Shown here one piece after another: positions 24,560 through 34,093 of a stretch of DNA of 62,812 nucleotides (position 1 is the stretch's first letter; every line of letters begins with the position of its first letter). The notes below the pieces were generated by a model. That model saw only the letters and a list, made by a program, of their open reading frames with translations, had not been told where the DNA came from and searched no databases. Position numbers and translations under genes: made by a program. The stretch lies in the NCBI RefSeq assembly GCF_018614035.1, contig NZ_JAGGPA010000008.1:1-62812 (forward strand). The letters are read 5' to 3'. This stretch comes from Streptomyces sp. ISL-96. Its GTDB lineage: Bacteria; Actinomycetota; Actinomycetes; Streptomycetales; Streptomycetaceae.

Positions 24560-24867
24560 CCACCTTCGTCATCTCCATCCCGGGCACGTTCCTGTACGAA
24601 GTGACCGAGGCCAAACGGGCCGCTGTCGTAAAGCACTTGAGCCCGGCCGATCCTCAGCACACCGCACTGGGCCGATCGGAAGACCTGGACATCCTCACCG
24701 TGAACGACAACGGCACGTTCAGCATTCGCCTGGAGGTAGAAGCTGACAACAGCCACAGCGCGGAACAGCAAGCGAAGCAGGTGGTCGCGGCCGCACTGCG
24801 CCAAGCCGGCATCAGCGAGGACCAGGCTCCGCTCGGCCCGACAGCGGTGACCGGCATCGACAACTAG
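24556..24867 (+). CDS. Hypothetical protein, 103 aa
   Basis: A small soluble protein (MTTFVISIPGTFLYEVTEAK; AADNSHS-like middle; AKQVVAAALRQAGISEDQAP). It begins with a strand-like segment and ends in a helix plus an extended tail. No family recognised. GGGGAG lies 7 nt before the ATG, and the composition is coding-like. It overlaps the preceding small gene by an ATGA. Confidence 0.65.
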   Translation: MTTFVISIPGTFLYEVTEAKRAAVVKHLSPADPQHTALGRSEDLDILTVNDNGTFSIRLEVEADNSHSAEQQAKQVVAAALRQAGISEDQAPLGPTAVTGIDN

Positions 24868-25264
24868 CCCGTTTCTTCTGAAACTTGCCAGACCCGCAAA
24901 GTGCCGGTCTGCTGCGTCTGTGTGGGAGGAGTGCTCGACAAGTCGATGGCAGGGTTCTCAGGCGTTGCGGCTGAGGTCGGCCGTTGATGCTGGCGTGTTG
25001 CCTGACGCTCAATGCGCCAGGGGCGAGCCGCTCCTGCCAGACGGCCCCCTGCCTGCGGAGTTCGGCGCTCGTGGAAGGGCCCCTACAGCCGCCTGCGGAG
25101 CTGGGCGATCGACGGTACTGGGAGCAGGTGTTCGCCCACCCTGTCGGCCCATGCCGGTACGTCAACGCCGAGCCGCGTGCAGAGACTGACAGCCCCACGG
25201 CCGTCCAAGGGTGCACATTTTCATCAGCAAGTTCCGCATGCACCACGAAGGCCCCGCCCCGGCG
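24868..25264. other. Gap without a recognisable gene
   Basis: 397 bases. A 144-codon minus-strand frame (24812-25246) overlaps the preceding gene's end and has no recognisable domain, so I do not call it. Confidence 0.45.
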
Positions 25265-26011
25265 TCAACCTCGCGCTGGGAAACGCCGAGCCAGGAACTG
25301 CTCGAACGTGACCTTGCCCACGGCCCGCTCCGGGGCCAGATGCCCTCCCGATCGGAACCCTTGGTAGGCCTTGCCTGCCAGAGGCACGTTCAGCAGGGGG
25401 CGGCGACGTCCGCTCGCGCGCAGATAGGCCCGCCCCAGCTCCGGAAGCGTACGCACCTCGGGTCCGCCCATGTCCGGCACCCGCCCCGCAGGCGGCCCGG
25501 TTGCGAGCTCGGCCAGCCGGGCGGCGACCTCCGCCACCTCGATTGGCTGGTCGGCGACCCCTGCAGGGAGCAGCATGAGCGGCAACTTCGCAGAGCTCTG
25601 CAGGACCCGCAGCACCAGGTCGTGGAACTGCGTCGTGCGCAGCACGGTCCAGCCGAGCCCCGAGGCCTCGATCAGCTCTTCGACGGCGAGCTTGGTCCGG
25701 TAGTAGCCGAGCGGAACCCGGTCGACGCCGACGATCGAGATGTACGCCAGATGCCGCACCCCGGCTTGGCGGGCCGCCTCGATCAGATGGCGTGCTGCCT
25801 GCTCGTCACCGCCGCGTGGTGTTGTCGCGCAGTGCACGACCGTGTCCACCCCCGCTACTGCTGCGGCCAGCCCGGTGCCCTCGCGCAGGTCCACGGCGTA
25901 TGGCCGCGAGTGCCGACTCAGCACGCGCACCTCGGCCCCGTCTGCGCGTAGTCGCTCGGTGACGAGTCGGCCGAGCGTTCCAGTGCCGCCGGTCACCAGG
26001 ATGGTTGTCAT
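25265..26011 (-). CDS. NAD(P)-binding atypical SDR (NmrA-like) oxidoreductase
   Basis: A 248-residue atypical short-chain dehydrogenase with TGGTGTLG (VTGGTGTLGRLVTERLRADG) as the dinucleotide-binding motif. VVHCATTP and a YYRTKLAVEELIEASGLGW stretch hold the usual Tyr-X3-Lys (Y-R-T-K) pair. The tail is typical of the NmrA/YtfG-like group, which senses or reduces small molecules. The start at 26011 (MTTILV) begins the first strand. An ATG four codons earlier is the alternative, as AAGGG precedes both. No operon partner. Confidence 0.85.
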   Translation of the reverse strand: MTTILVTGGTGTLGRLVTERLRADGAEVRVLSRHSRPYAVDLREGTGLAAAVAGVDTVVHCATTPRGGDEQAARHLIEAARQAGVRHLAYISIVGVDRVPLGYYRTKLAVEELIEASGLGWTVLRTTQFHDLVLRVLQSSAKLPLMLLPAGVADQPIEVAEVAARLAELATGPPAGRVPDMGGPEVRTLPELGRAYLRASGRRRPLLNVPLAGKAYQGFRSGGHLAPERAVGKVTFEQFLARRFPARG

Positions 26012-26575
26012 CGCAGTGCTCATCCCTTCGGTGGGCGGGCGCTCCCCGGTGGAGCGTCCGCCATTCACTGAGAACCGACGAGCACCCAAAGATGTGACGG
26101 CACGCCTCCAGACCCGCCGCATCACGAAGGCCCTCAACGGCATGCCCGGCCCGGCGCCGTTGCACATCAGGAGGCACTGCACAGTCGGCTACATCGACGA
26201 TCCTACGGCGTGCAACGCTCCGGCGAGAGTGTGGAGTCCATCCTTGACCTGCGGATGACGGGCGGCCATCGAACCGTACGGCGCCTGCGTGGAGGTCGGC
26301 TGCCCGGACACGCAGCGCCGGAGCTGACAGCGGAAGGCAGCCACGGCCGCCCTACCGCGCCCCGGCCTCACAGGGCCGGGGCCCAGCTACCCATACCTCC
26401 TGGGCTGTGCCGGGCTCAGCGGGGGTAGGAAGGGGGCTTGCATCGGCACCTGGCGGTGCGTACCTCCGCCGGAAACTCGTCGTCAACTGTTGCACCCAGG
26501 TACTCCTGTCGCAACGCGAGGATGACCTCGTACGGGATGTCCAGGTGTCCCCGCGGAGGTCGAACGCTACTCCTG
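26012..26575. other. Gap with no supported gene
   Basis: 564 bases. A short minus-strand frame at 26416-26649 (HLDIPYEVILALRQEYLGAT) has coding-like composition but no start signal or family. It may be a further relic next to the decayed barstar-like gene. Confidence 0.4.
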
Positions 26576-26866
26576 TCAGAGGTAGTGAATACGCCGTGGG
26601 ACCGCGAGGTATGGCCCGTACCCGGCCTGGCAGTCGTCGAGCAGGTCACGAAGCCTTAGTGCTTCGGTAGGCAGCGCCGCCGCAAAGTCGGCCCATCCGG
26701 TGAAGGTGAGTTCGTTCGGCAGCTCGACGAGGCCAGTGACCGCGTCCCAGAAAGCGTTCCAGTTCGGCCATAGAAGTCGGGCAACATCAGATACTGCTGG
26801 AGGAGTCGCTGAAGTGCCTCGGCGTCCCGTACGTGACTGAGGTCGTTCCGTCATGATGTTCGCCAT
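26576..26866 (-). pseudogene. Barstar-like inhibitor gene, frameshifted
   Basis: Barstar family members are small cytoplasmic proteins that neutralise barnase-type RNases. One frame reads DLSHVRDAEALQRLLQQYLM and LPDFYGR. The other continues NWNAFWDAVTGLVELPNELT, FTGWADFAAALP and LRDLLDDCQ. Joined, they give the barstar signature (FYG-R-NWxAFWDAxTGLVELP), with a one-base loss at the GGCCGAACTGG junction near 26766. The first frame has a stop just before DLSHV, so a second indel separates it from the likely ATG at 26853. No barnase or polymorphic-toxin gene is adjacent. Confidence 0.55.
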
Positions 26867-26979
26867 TCTCAGTACGAGCCGACCAAAACAACCGTTGATC
26901 TTACTTGAGGATGTTGCTTTGTTCGGCCGACCGGTGCGTACGCGGCGTTCCTGCGAGATATCGGCCAGGAGGAAGCGGT

Positions 26980-27387
26980 TCAGGAGCCGTCGATCAGTTT
27001 CTCAACCTCGGCAGGGAGGCCCTTGCCGGAGTCGACGGCAAAGAAGACGGCCTCTCCAGGCGTGTCTCCCACCGCGATGGCGATGTCGGTGTCGAGTCCC
27101 TCGATCGCGTAGGCGCTCGACTCGGTCGCGGTCTCTTCGCCCTCGTTCTGGCCCCCCGTGTCGTCGCAGGGCGCGGAACTGACCGTGCCGACCTTTTCCC
27201 CGATCTCGAAGTTGACGTTGGCGACGTCCCCGTACGTACGGTCTTCGTACGTCACCCGGTGCGCGCAGGACGCCGAGTCATCGCCGCCGCTCGACGAAGT
27301 GCAGCTGACGGCCGACGCCGTGGCGGCGACGGCCACCAGCAGCATGCGTACGGATCCGCCTCGGCCGACCCGGAAAGCAGCGCTCAT
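26980..27387 (-). CDS. Secreted lipoprotein, DUF6281-like
   Basis: A 135-residue lipoprotein with a basic N terminus, a hydrophobic stretch and a lipobox ending at Cys 29 (ASAVSC). The mature domain has CAHRVTYEDRTYGDVANVNF and SAPCDDTGGQNEGEE, which match my memory of DUF6281, a Streptomyces family of unknown function. AAGGAA lies upstream of the ATG. The IS1380 element begins 30 bases upstream of the start codon, so it has separated the gene from its native promoter. Confidence 0.7.
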   Translation of the reverse strand: MSAAFRVGRGGSVRMLLVAVAATASAVSCTSSSGGDDSASCAHRVTYEDRTYGDVANVNFEIGEKVGTVSSAPCDDTGGQNEGEETATESSAYAIEGLDTDIAIAVGDTPGEAVFFAVDSGKGLPAEVEKLIDGS

Positions 27388-27412
27388 CAGTTCGTTCCTT
27401 CTCTCTCTGGCC

Positions 27413-27416
27413 TTAG
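27413..27416. repeat. Target-site duplication, left copy (TTAG)
   Basis: TTAG directly precedes the left inverted repeat of the IS1380 element, and an identical TTAG (29095-29098) directly follows the right one. Confidence 0.85.
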
Positions 27417-29094
27417 CCTCGCCGTTTCGGTTGGGATGAGGCGGCGTTGCAGATCACCAACTGTTGGGTGGCTGAAGCGATTTCGGTACTTGGGCAGGGC
27501 GGAGTCCCGGCGCGGTGGTCGGGTTCTCCGGGGTCCTTCGGGTCGTGGGCGGACGGGGGTTTGCCGGTCAGCCGGCGGGTCGGGGCAGTGCGGCGAGGCG
27601 ATGGAAGGCCGTGGCCAGTTCGTTTCTCCAGGGCCAGGTCGCCGATATCCGCAAGCGCAGGCGGCGGCCGCCGCGGGTGAGGCGGGCGGCGACGTGCAGC
27701 AGCCGGTAGCGGAGCTTCTTCGGCTCGGCAGTGGCCAGCTCCCCGTCCAGGAGGAGGGCACGGGTCCAGGCCAGCAGGTCGATCGCCGCGAGGCTGAGTT
27801 CGAGCCAGGCGGCGTTGATGTCGAAGTCGCGGGAGGGGAAGCGGCCGAAGCCGGTGGTCTTGCCGCACCGGATGTGGTCCTCGACGGTGGCATGCCCTCG
27901 GTGGCGGACCTCCAGGAACTGGGCGGAGCCGCCACCGGAGTACGGGGTGTCGGTGAGGAACACCTGATGGCGCAGGCCCTCGTCCTGGTCGAACAGGGAC
28001 AGCTGGGCTCCGGGGTGCGGCCGCTCCCGGCGCACGATGATGCGAGTGCCGGCCGGATAGCCGGTCATGTCGACCATGCCGGTCAGCTCGGCGACCTCGG
28101 CGCCATCACGCAGCGTCCCGTCCTGGTCCAGGGCGGGATGCCAGAGGCCCTCGGGCATGGCCCGGACAGCGCGGCGGACCGGCTCGGTGATGGCGTATCC
28201 GACCGAGAAGAAGGTACGGATTCCTCGTTTCCGCACGTCGCGGACGTGGGCGAGGAAGGCTTTCGCGGATCCGGCGCTGTCGGTGCGGACGAGGATGTCG
28301 GTGCCGTGCCGGTGCGCGTCGGGGATCTGCGCGAGTGCCTGGTCGAGCACCGTGATGTGGTCGCTCGCGGTGTTGGCACCGGCGTTCCCGGGCCGCAGCC
28401 GCCCCGACATGGCCTCGCCGGTGTTGGCGAGGAAGCACAGCAGCGGGTGGAAGCCGAAGCCGCCCTTATAGGTGGGTGCGGCCTGCTCTTTCTCGGAGTG
28501 GCAGGTGACCAGCGTCGCGTCGAGGTCCAGGACCAGACCGGGCAGCATGCGTCCCGCGGCCCGGACTGCGGGAATGCCCTCACTGTGCTCGGCGGCCTGC
28601 AGCCAGGCGACTTCCCGGGCCTGGGCACGGGCCGAGCGCAGAGAAGCCAGTGCCCTCTCATCGGTGTCGGAGAGCAGCCGCCAGGCCGTCGGTGTCGAGG
28701 CGACCGAACCGAACACCCCTGCCTGGTCCCGCAGTACGGCCAGATCCGCAATGGCCTCGCCACCATTGGCGAGCATCACCGCCAGGTCGGTGGCGATCCG
28801 GCCCGGATCATGCCCGGTCCCGCGCGGCCGAAGCGACCTGAGAGCGGCGGAGTACGCGGCGGTCAGCCCGGTGGCGTCAGCGAGATCCGCCAGCAACCGT
28901 GCCCCGGCATGCCCGACCACCCCCGAACCATCGGCACTGACCTGGACCCTGGGACGCAACCCGATACCCTGCACGTAGAAAGTGCCCTCCGCCTGGACCG
29001 ACAGAACCCCTCAGCAAGGTTCATCGTCCCAGGTCAGGAAGGCACTTTCGCGTTTCCGCCCCAAAGCCAGCCGTCCCCAAGTGAAACGGTGAGG
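27417..29094 (-). mobile_element. IS1380-family insertion sequence, complete (1678 bp)
   Basis: The ends are imperfect inverted repeats: CCTCGCCGTTTCGGTTGGG at 27417-27435, and the complement of CCTCACCGTTTCACTTGGG at 29076-29094 (3 mismatches in 19). The element carries one transposase gene, is of normal IS1380 length, and is flanked by TTAG on both sides. It separates the DUF6281-like lipoprotein from the IS630 relic. Intact ends, duplication and ORF mean it is recent and may be mobile. Confidence 0.93.
27568..28974 (-). CDS. IS1380-family DDE transposase
   Basis: A 468-residue transposase that catalyses cut-and-paste movement of its element. The N-terminal DNA-binding part (VVGHAGARLLADLADATGLT) is followed by the RNase H-like catalytic core. 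The first Asp is in LVLDLDATLVTCHSEKEQ and the second in ILVRTDSAGSAKAFL. The insertion domain and a late acidic region follow (VEDHIRCGKTTGFGRFPSRD, then AWLELSLAAIDLLAW). Length is normal and no frameshift is seen. The start is GTG at 28974. Confidence 0.93.
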   Translation of the reverse strand: MQGIGLRPRVQVSADGSGVVGHAGARLLADLADATGLTAAYSAALRSLRPRGTGHDPGRIATDLAVMLANGGEAIADLAVLRDQAGVFGSVASTPTAWRLLSDTDERALASLRSARAQAREVAWLQAAEHSEGIPAVRAAGRMLPGLVLDLDATLVTCHSEKEQAAPTYKGGFGFHPLLCFLANTGEAMSGRLRPGNAGANTASDHITVLDQALAQIPDAHRHGTDILVRTDSAGSAKAFLAHVRDVRKRGIRTFFSVGYAITEPVRRAVRAMPEGLWHPALDQDGTLRDGAEVAELTGMVDMTGYPAGTRIIVRRERPHPGAQLSLFDQDEGLRHQVFLTDTPYSGGGSAQFLEVRHRGHATVEDHIRCGKTTGFGRFPSRDFDINAAWLELSLAAIDLLAWTRALLLDGELATAEPKKLRYRLLHVAARLTRGGRRLRLRISATWPWRNELATAFHRLAALPRPAG

Positions 29095-29098
29095 TTAG
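29095..29098. repeat. Target-site duplication, right copy (TTAG)
   Basis: Matches the left copy at 27413-27416. Together they fix the exact insertion point of the IS1380 element. Confidence 0.85.
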
Positions 29099-29101
29099 TG
29101 G

Positions 29102-30032
29102 TCAGCGTCGTAAATCCTTCGGAGGTTGTACACGCTGCCGGTGCGACAGAGGATTCTTCGTGGTGATCGGCGGTGTGCCGGTCGAGCCTGGCCAGCAGAT
29201 CGTCCAGGTCGGAGGTGGTGCACCTCCACTGGAACGGCTGTGCCGTGGCGTTGTAGCGGTCTTCGAAGGCTCGGAGCCGGTCCCTGACCTCGGTGAGGTC
29301 GGTGAAGTCGTTGGGCGAGAGGGCCTTGCGCTGGACGGCAGAGAAGTAGATCTCGACTTGGTTGAGCCAGGAGGCGTGCACGGGGTGTGGACCATGACCG
29401 TGTTCGGGAACGCCGCGGTGAGCCGGCCGGCCGCCTTCTGACCGCGATGGGAGGAGCCGTTGTCGACGATCCAGAACACGCGCTTGGCGCTTGCGTAGGG
29501 CTCCTGGCTCATGTCCTGGGTAGCCAGGTTCATGAACGGGACGATGCCGGTGCGTTCTTCAGTGCGGCCGAACACCTTCGCGGCGTGGACGTCGTAGGCG
29601 GCGAGGTAGGCCAGGGCACCCGGTCGACGCCGACATGAACGGGGCGATGCCCCGCCGGGCGGCCTCGCGGCCCAGTTCCGGGCACGACCAGCGTGAGAGC
29701 GGTGCTTCACTCTCGGCAGGCAGCCGGCAGGCCAGCGCCTTGACCTCGGCGGCCTGCAGCGGTGTGAACGAGGCGGGACGCCCGCAGCGTTGACGGTCTT
29801 TGAGCCCGGGCAGGCCCGCCTGGGCGAACCGGCCACGCCAGCGGCGCACGGTGTCCAAATGCAGCCCCGTCTCCCGGGCGATGCATGCGTTGGAGCGTCC
29901 ACGCGCGGCGTGCAGCACCACCTGTGCACGCACCCGCAGCCGGTGCTCGGTCTTGTGGCCGTAGGCCATCTTCTTCAACCGCACGCGTTCGGCGGCACTC
30001 GGGGCTATCGGACAGGGGGTGCGGACGGGCAT
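29102..30032 (-). pseudogene. IS630-family transposase, decayed
   Basis: The N-terminal half begins at ATG 30032 (MPVRTPCPIAPSAAERVRLK). Its HTH region reads NACIARETGLHLDTVRRWRG, with LKDRQRCGRPASFTP after it, and runs to IAPFMSAST near 29632. The block normally containing the first catalytic Asp is then missing. Coding resumes in another frame as GALAYLAAYDVHAAKVFGRT and KRVFWIVDNGSSHRGQKAAG. A second frame change near 29380 leads to VHASWLNQVEIYFSAVQRKA, with the late Glu. Internal deletion plus two frame changes make it inactive. The IS1380 element landed just beyond its 3' end. Confidence 0.88.
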
Positions 30033-30338
30033 GGGGGGCGAACCGATCGGCCGAAAGTGGATCACTGGTATCCCGCAGCCTGCCCCGCCCGTCACCGCCC
30101 CAGCCCCCGCAATGACCGGTGCAAGAGGCCACTTGGACAGGGAAAACGCAACTTCGACATGGCCCGCAGAGGCAGCTACCTTCACCTGGTCTTCGGCGAT
30201 CGCCCACGGTCGCACAGGAGTTCCTTCAGGCTGAGCCACCCGCGACGGGATGAGTTGGTCACGCCCCACGAATCGTCGCCCCCAGGCGTAAGCCACCGAA
30301 CGGGTCCACACCAGGCACCCCCAACCAGGGAGAGACAC

Positions 30339-30896
30339 ATGCCCCATCTTGTGCTGTACACATTCGGCGTCCTGAAGTCACCTCTCGCCGATCCCGCACC
30401 TCTCACGCGCGAACTCCACGACAGCGGCGAGGCCATCTACCGGAAGATCAGCCAGCACCCCGGGTACCTCGCTCGTGCTGAAGCGGCAGACGGCGACCGG
30501 GGCACACACTTCGACTTGGACTGGGGTGCATGGGGAGAGTTCGCCGTACCGACCTGGTACGGCAAGGGCCGTACGGTGGAAACCACCGCCCTGGACGCGA
30601 CCCTCTCACTCTGGACCGACCTGCGCTCCGCCTTCGACGCCGTCTACACCGGTCTGCACCGTGAGGCGCTGAACAGGCGTTACGACTGGTTCGAGAGGAC
30701 AGGACACCCGAGTTACGTGTTCTGGTGGGTCTCCGACGGCGTGACACCCACCTGGCAGGACGGGGTTTCCAGGCTGGAACACCTCCACGACCACGGCTCC
30801 GCGCCGCACGCCTTCACCTTCCACCACTCATTCGCCCCGGACGGAACTCCGACCAGGATCAAAGGCATCGGGCCGAAGAGCGACCAGGTTCGCTGA
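30339..30896 (+). CDS. DUF3291 family protein
   Basis: A 185-residue protein of the DUF3291 family, a dimeric alpha/beta-barrel fold related to monooxygenase-like ABM domains. Characteristic strings are HLVLYTFGVLKSPLADPA, FEFTVPTW-like GEFAVPTWYGKGRTVETTAL, and YVFWWVSDGVTPTWQDGVSR. CAGGGAGA lies upstream of the ATG. The biochemical role is unknown. It has no obvious operon and lies beside the IS630 relic. Confidence 0.8.
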   Translation: MPHLVLYTFGVLKSPLADPAPLTRELHDSGEAIYRKISQHPGYLARAEAADGDRGTHFDLDWGAWGEFAVPTWYGKGRTVETTALDATLSLWTDLRSAFDAVYTGLHREALNRRYDWFERTGHPSYVFWWVSDGVTPTWQDGVSRLEHLHDHGSAPHAFTFHHSFAPDGTPTRIKGIGPKSDQVR

Positions 30897-30938
30897 CAAG
30901 GAAGCCTGAACGACTGGGTTCGCTGTCAAACGCCTCGA

Positions 30939-31124
30939 TTGAATGACGGCGAACAGATGCGTCTGCGCCACGGCGGATCCGCCAGTACCTGGGGCTTCGC
31001 CCTCTACCTCGCGAGCACCGATGAGTACCGAGACGCCATCCTGCCCACCAGCGGCTTCGCCGGCACCCCCGAAGACGCCCTCGACTGCGCCCGCGGCCTC
31101 TATCTCACCGACCCCAGCATCTGA
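30939..31124 (+). pseudogene. C-terminal scrap of a Streptomyces hypothetical/IS-linked protein
   Basis: 61 codons ending in GFALYLASTDEYRDAILPTS and TPEDALDCARGLYLTDPSI. I recognise this as the end of a short protein family common in Streptomyces, often near IS relics, but cannot name it. The only start is a TTG at 30939 with no good ribosome site, so it is probably a fragment. Confidence 0.45.
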
Positions 31125-31326
31125 CCCCGCACGACACACAACACAGGTTCCACGCCGGAGTCCGTGACCCGGGGAGCCCCCGTCGCACGGTGGGTCCTTC
31201 CGCCGTGGCCGCCTCGGCCGGGCTCCCAATTCCCGCCAGTCCGGCGAAAGTTGTCAGTGCGACTGCACTCGCTCCCGCGCCGAGCACGGCTCTACGGCGT
31301 GGATCGATCGGGATGTTACCGGTCAT
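31105..31326 (-). pseudogene. 5' fragment of a Tat-exported protein gene
   Basis: The frame starts at ATG 31326 and encodes a textbook twin-arginine signal (IDPRRRAVLGAGASAVALTT) ending near SPAEAA, then ATAEGPTVRRGLP. After about 60 codons it runs into unrelated sequence and stops at 31105. The mature enzyme is missing. It is divergent from the xylanase across a shared operator, so the lost protein was probably a co-regulated secreted carbohydrate-active enzyme; that identity is inference. Confidence 0.65.
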
Positions 31327-31415
31327 TTCTGCTCCTCCACGCGGTTCTGGTGCGCGAGTGATGGCTGCGAGACAGATCCTGGGCGATACTCGTCGCCGAA
31401 ACAATGGAGTGACAT

Positions 31416-32845
<1,430 letters not shown>

Positions 32846-32861
32846 CCGCCCCCTGAGGCGC

Positions 32862-32907
32862 GTGCGGCAGGCCGGCCCCGTCCCCCTCAACGGCCGGTCT
32901 GCCGCAC
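32862..32907. terminator. Bidirectional terminator between xylanase and bxlR-like gene
   Basis: A 16-bp stem (32862-32877 with 32892-32907) with one G/T wobble closes a 14-base loop. It lies in the 68-base gap between the convergent xylanase and LacI-family genes. Confidence 0.85.
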
Positions 32908-32913
32908 AGCCTC

Positions 32914-33942
32914 TTACGTGTCCGCGCCCTCCTGCGGCGCCGCCGTGCTCTTCCTGACCACCAGACTGGTGCCAAGCTCCAGCCTGGTCGCGGAAGATTC
33001 ACCGGCCCTCAGCCGCAGCAGCATCTGCGCCGCTTCTTCGGCCATCTGCCGGAGCGGCTGATGCACCGTGGTGAGCGCCGGGCTCGACCATTTCGCGACC
33101 GGTACGTCGTCGTACCCCACCACCGAAAGGTCGTGCGGCACGCGCAGCCCATTGACCCGCGCCGCCTCCAGGACGCCGAGCGCCTGCAGGTCGCTGCCCG
33201 CGAAGATGGCAGTCGGCCGCCGTGGCAGGCTCAGCATCTCCATCGCCCGCTCGTACCCGCCCTCGACATGGAAGTCGCCGTACTGAATGAGTGCTGGATC
33301 GGTCTCCAGGCCGGCCATGCTCATCGCCGACCGGTAACCGTCGAGGCGGGCCAGTGAGCACAGCATGTCCTCGGGGCCGGTGATGATGCCGATCCGCCGG
33401 TGTCCCAGCTCGACCAGATGGCGCGTCGCCGCCAGTCCGCCGTTCCAGTTCGCCGACCCCACGGACGGCACATCCGGGTCCGGGTCGCCGGCCGGGTCGA
33501 TGATGACGAAGGGGATGGAACGGGCCCTGAGCTGCTCTTTGACTGTCTGCGGAAGGGCTGAGAAGACCAGCACCACACCGATCGGCCGACGCTGCAGAAC
33601 CCCTTCGATCCAGTCGGGACTCGGTGAGTGGCGGGTTCCGCTCTCGGTCAGGATCACGCCGGCCTGGTTGGCCTTGGCGACGTTCTCCACCCCACGGATC
33701 AGCTCCATCGCCCAGATGCTCTCAAGCTCGTGGAAGACGATTTCGATGAGCGGCGCCTCCCGGCTCGACCGCGTGGTCCGCCGGTAGGCGTGGGTCTCCA
33801 GGAGGCGTTCCACCTTCACGCGGGTAGGTGCGGCCACGTCCTGCCGGCCGTTGAGGACCTTCGAAACTGTCGAAATGGAGACGCCCGCCTGCTGGGCCAC
33901 CTGTGCCAGGGTGATTCGACCCGTCTCCTCGTCATCGCGCAT
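32914..33942 (-). CDS. bxlR: LacI-family repressor of xylo-oligosaccharide genes (BxlR-like)
   Basis: A 342-residue LacI/GalR regulator. The HTH and hinge read ITLAQVAQQAGVSISTVSKV and LNGRQDVAAPTRVKVERLL at residues about 8-50. The periplasmic-binding-like effector domain contains RPTAIFAGSDLQALGVLEAA and LSVVGYDDVPVAKWSSPALT. It is divergent from bxlEFG-bxlA, and CGAAA/TTTCG dyads lie in the gap and ahead of the xylanase. This matches BxlR of known Streptomyces bxl loci, and xylobiose-type sugars should be the inducer. The start at 33942 (MRDDEETG) is chosen; an ATG four codons upstream is equally open. Confidence 0.85.
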   Translation of the reverse strand: MRDDEETGRITLAQVAQQAGVSISTVSKVLNGRQDVAAPTRVKVERLLETHAYRRTTRSSREAPLIEIVFHELESIWAMELIRGVENVAKANQAGVILTESGTRHSPSPDWIEGVLQRRPIGVVLVFSALPQTVKEQLRARSIPFVIIDPAGDPDPDVPSVGSANWNGGLAATRHLVELGHRRIGIITGPEDMLCSLARLDGYRSAMSMAGLETDPALIQYGDFHVEGGYERAMEMLSLPRRPTAIFAGSDLQALGVLEAARVNGLRVPHDLSVVGYDDVPVAKWSSPALTTVHQPLRQMAEEAAQMLLRLRAGESSATRLELGTSLVVRKSTAAPQEGADT

Positions 33943-34054
33943 GGTGAGGAGCATAAGGCACGTTCAACTGCCCTGGCAGCGTAACGCTTTGATAACTCGA
34001 CGTTCGAGGGTTGACCGCCCTGGCGGGGTGAACCTAGCGTCCCGACTCGTGAAG

Positions 34055-34081
34055 TTTCGGTAATGGTGCCGAAATATTTCG
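34055..34081. promoter_or_regulatory. Composite BxlR-type operator ahead of bxlE
   Basis: TTTCGG (34055-34060) pairs with CCGAAA (34069-34074) across 8 bases. The latter overlaps a perfect CGAAA-TA-TTTCG dyad (34070-34081). The site is 13-39 bases before the bxlE ATG, so bound repressor would block transcription or early elongation. Confidence 0.7.
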
Positions 34082-34093
34082 AAAGGCGAGGCG

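Noticed and set aside
24812..25246. 144-codon minus-strand frame
   Set aside because: Overlaps the end of the 24556 gene, is Ser/Arg-rich and has no recognisable domain.
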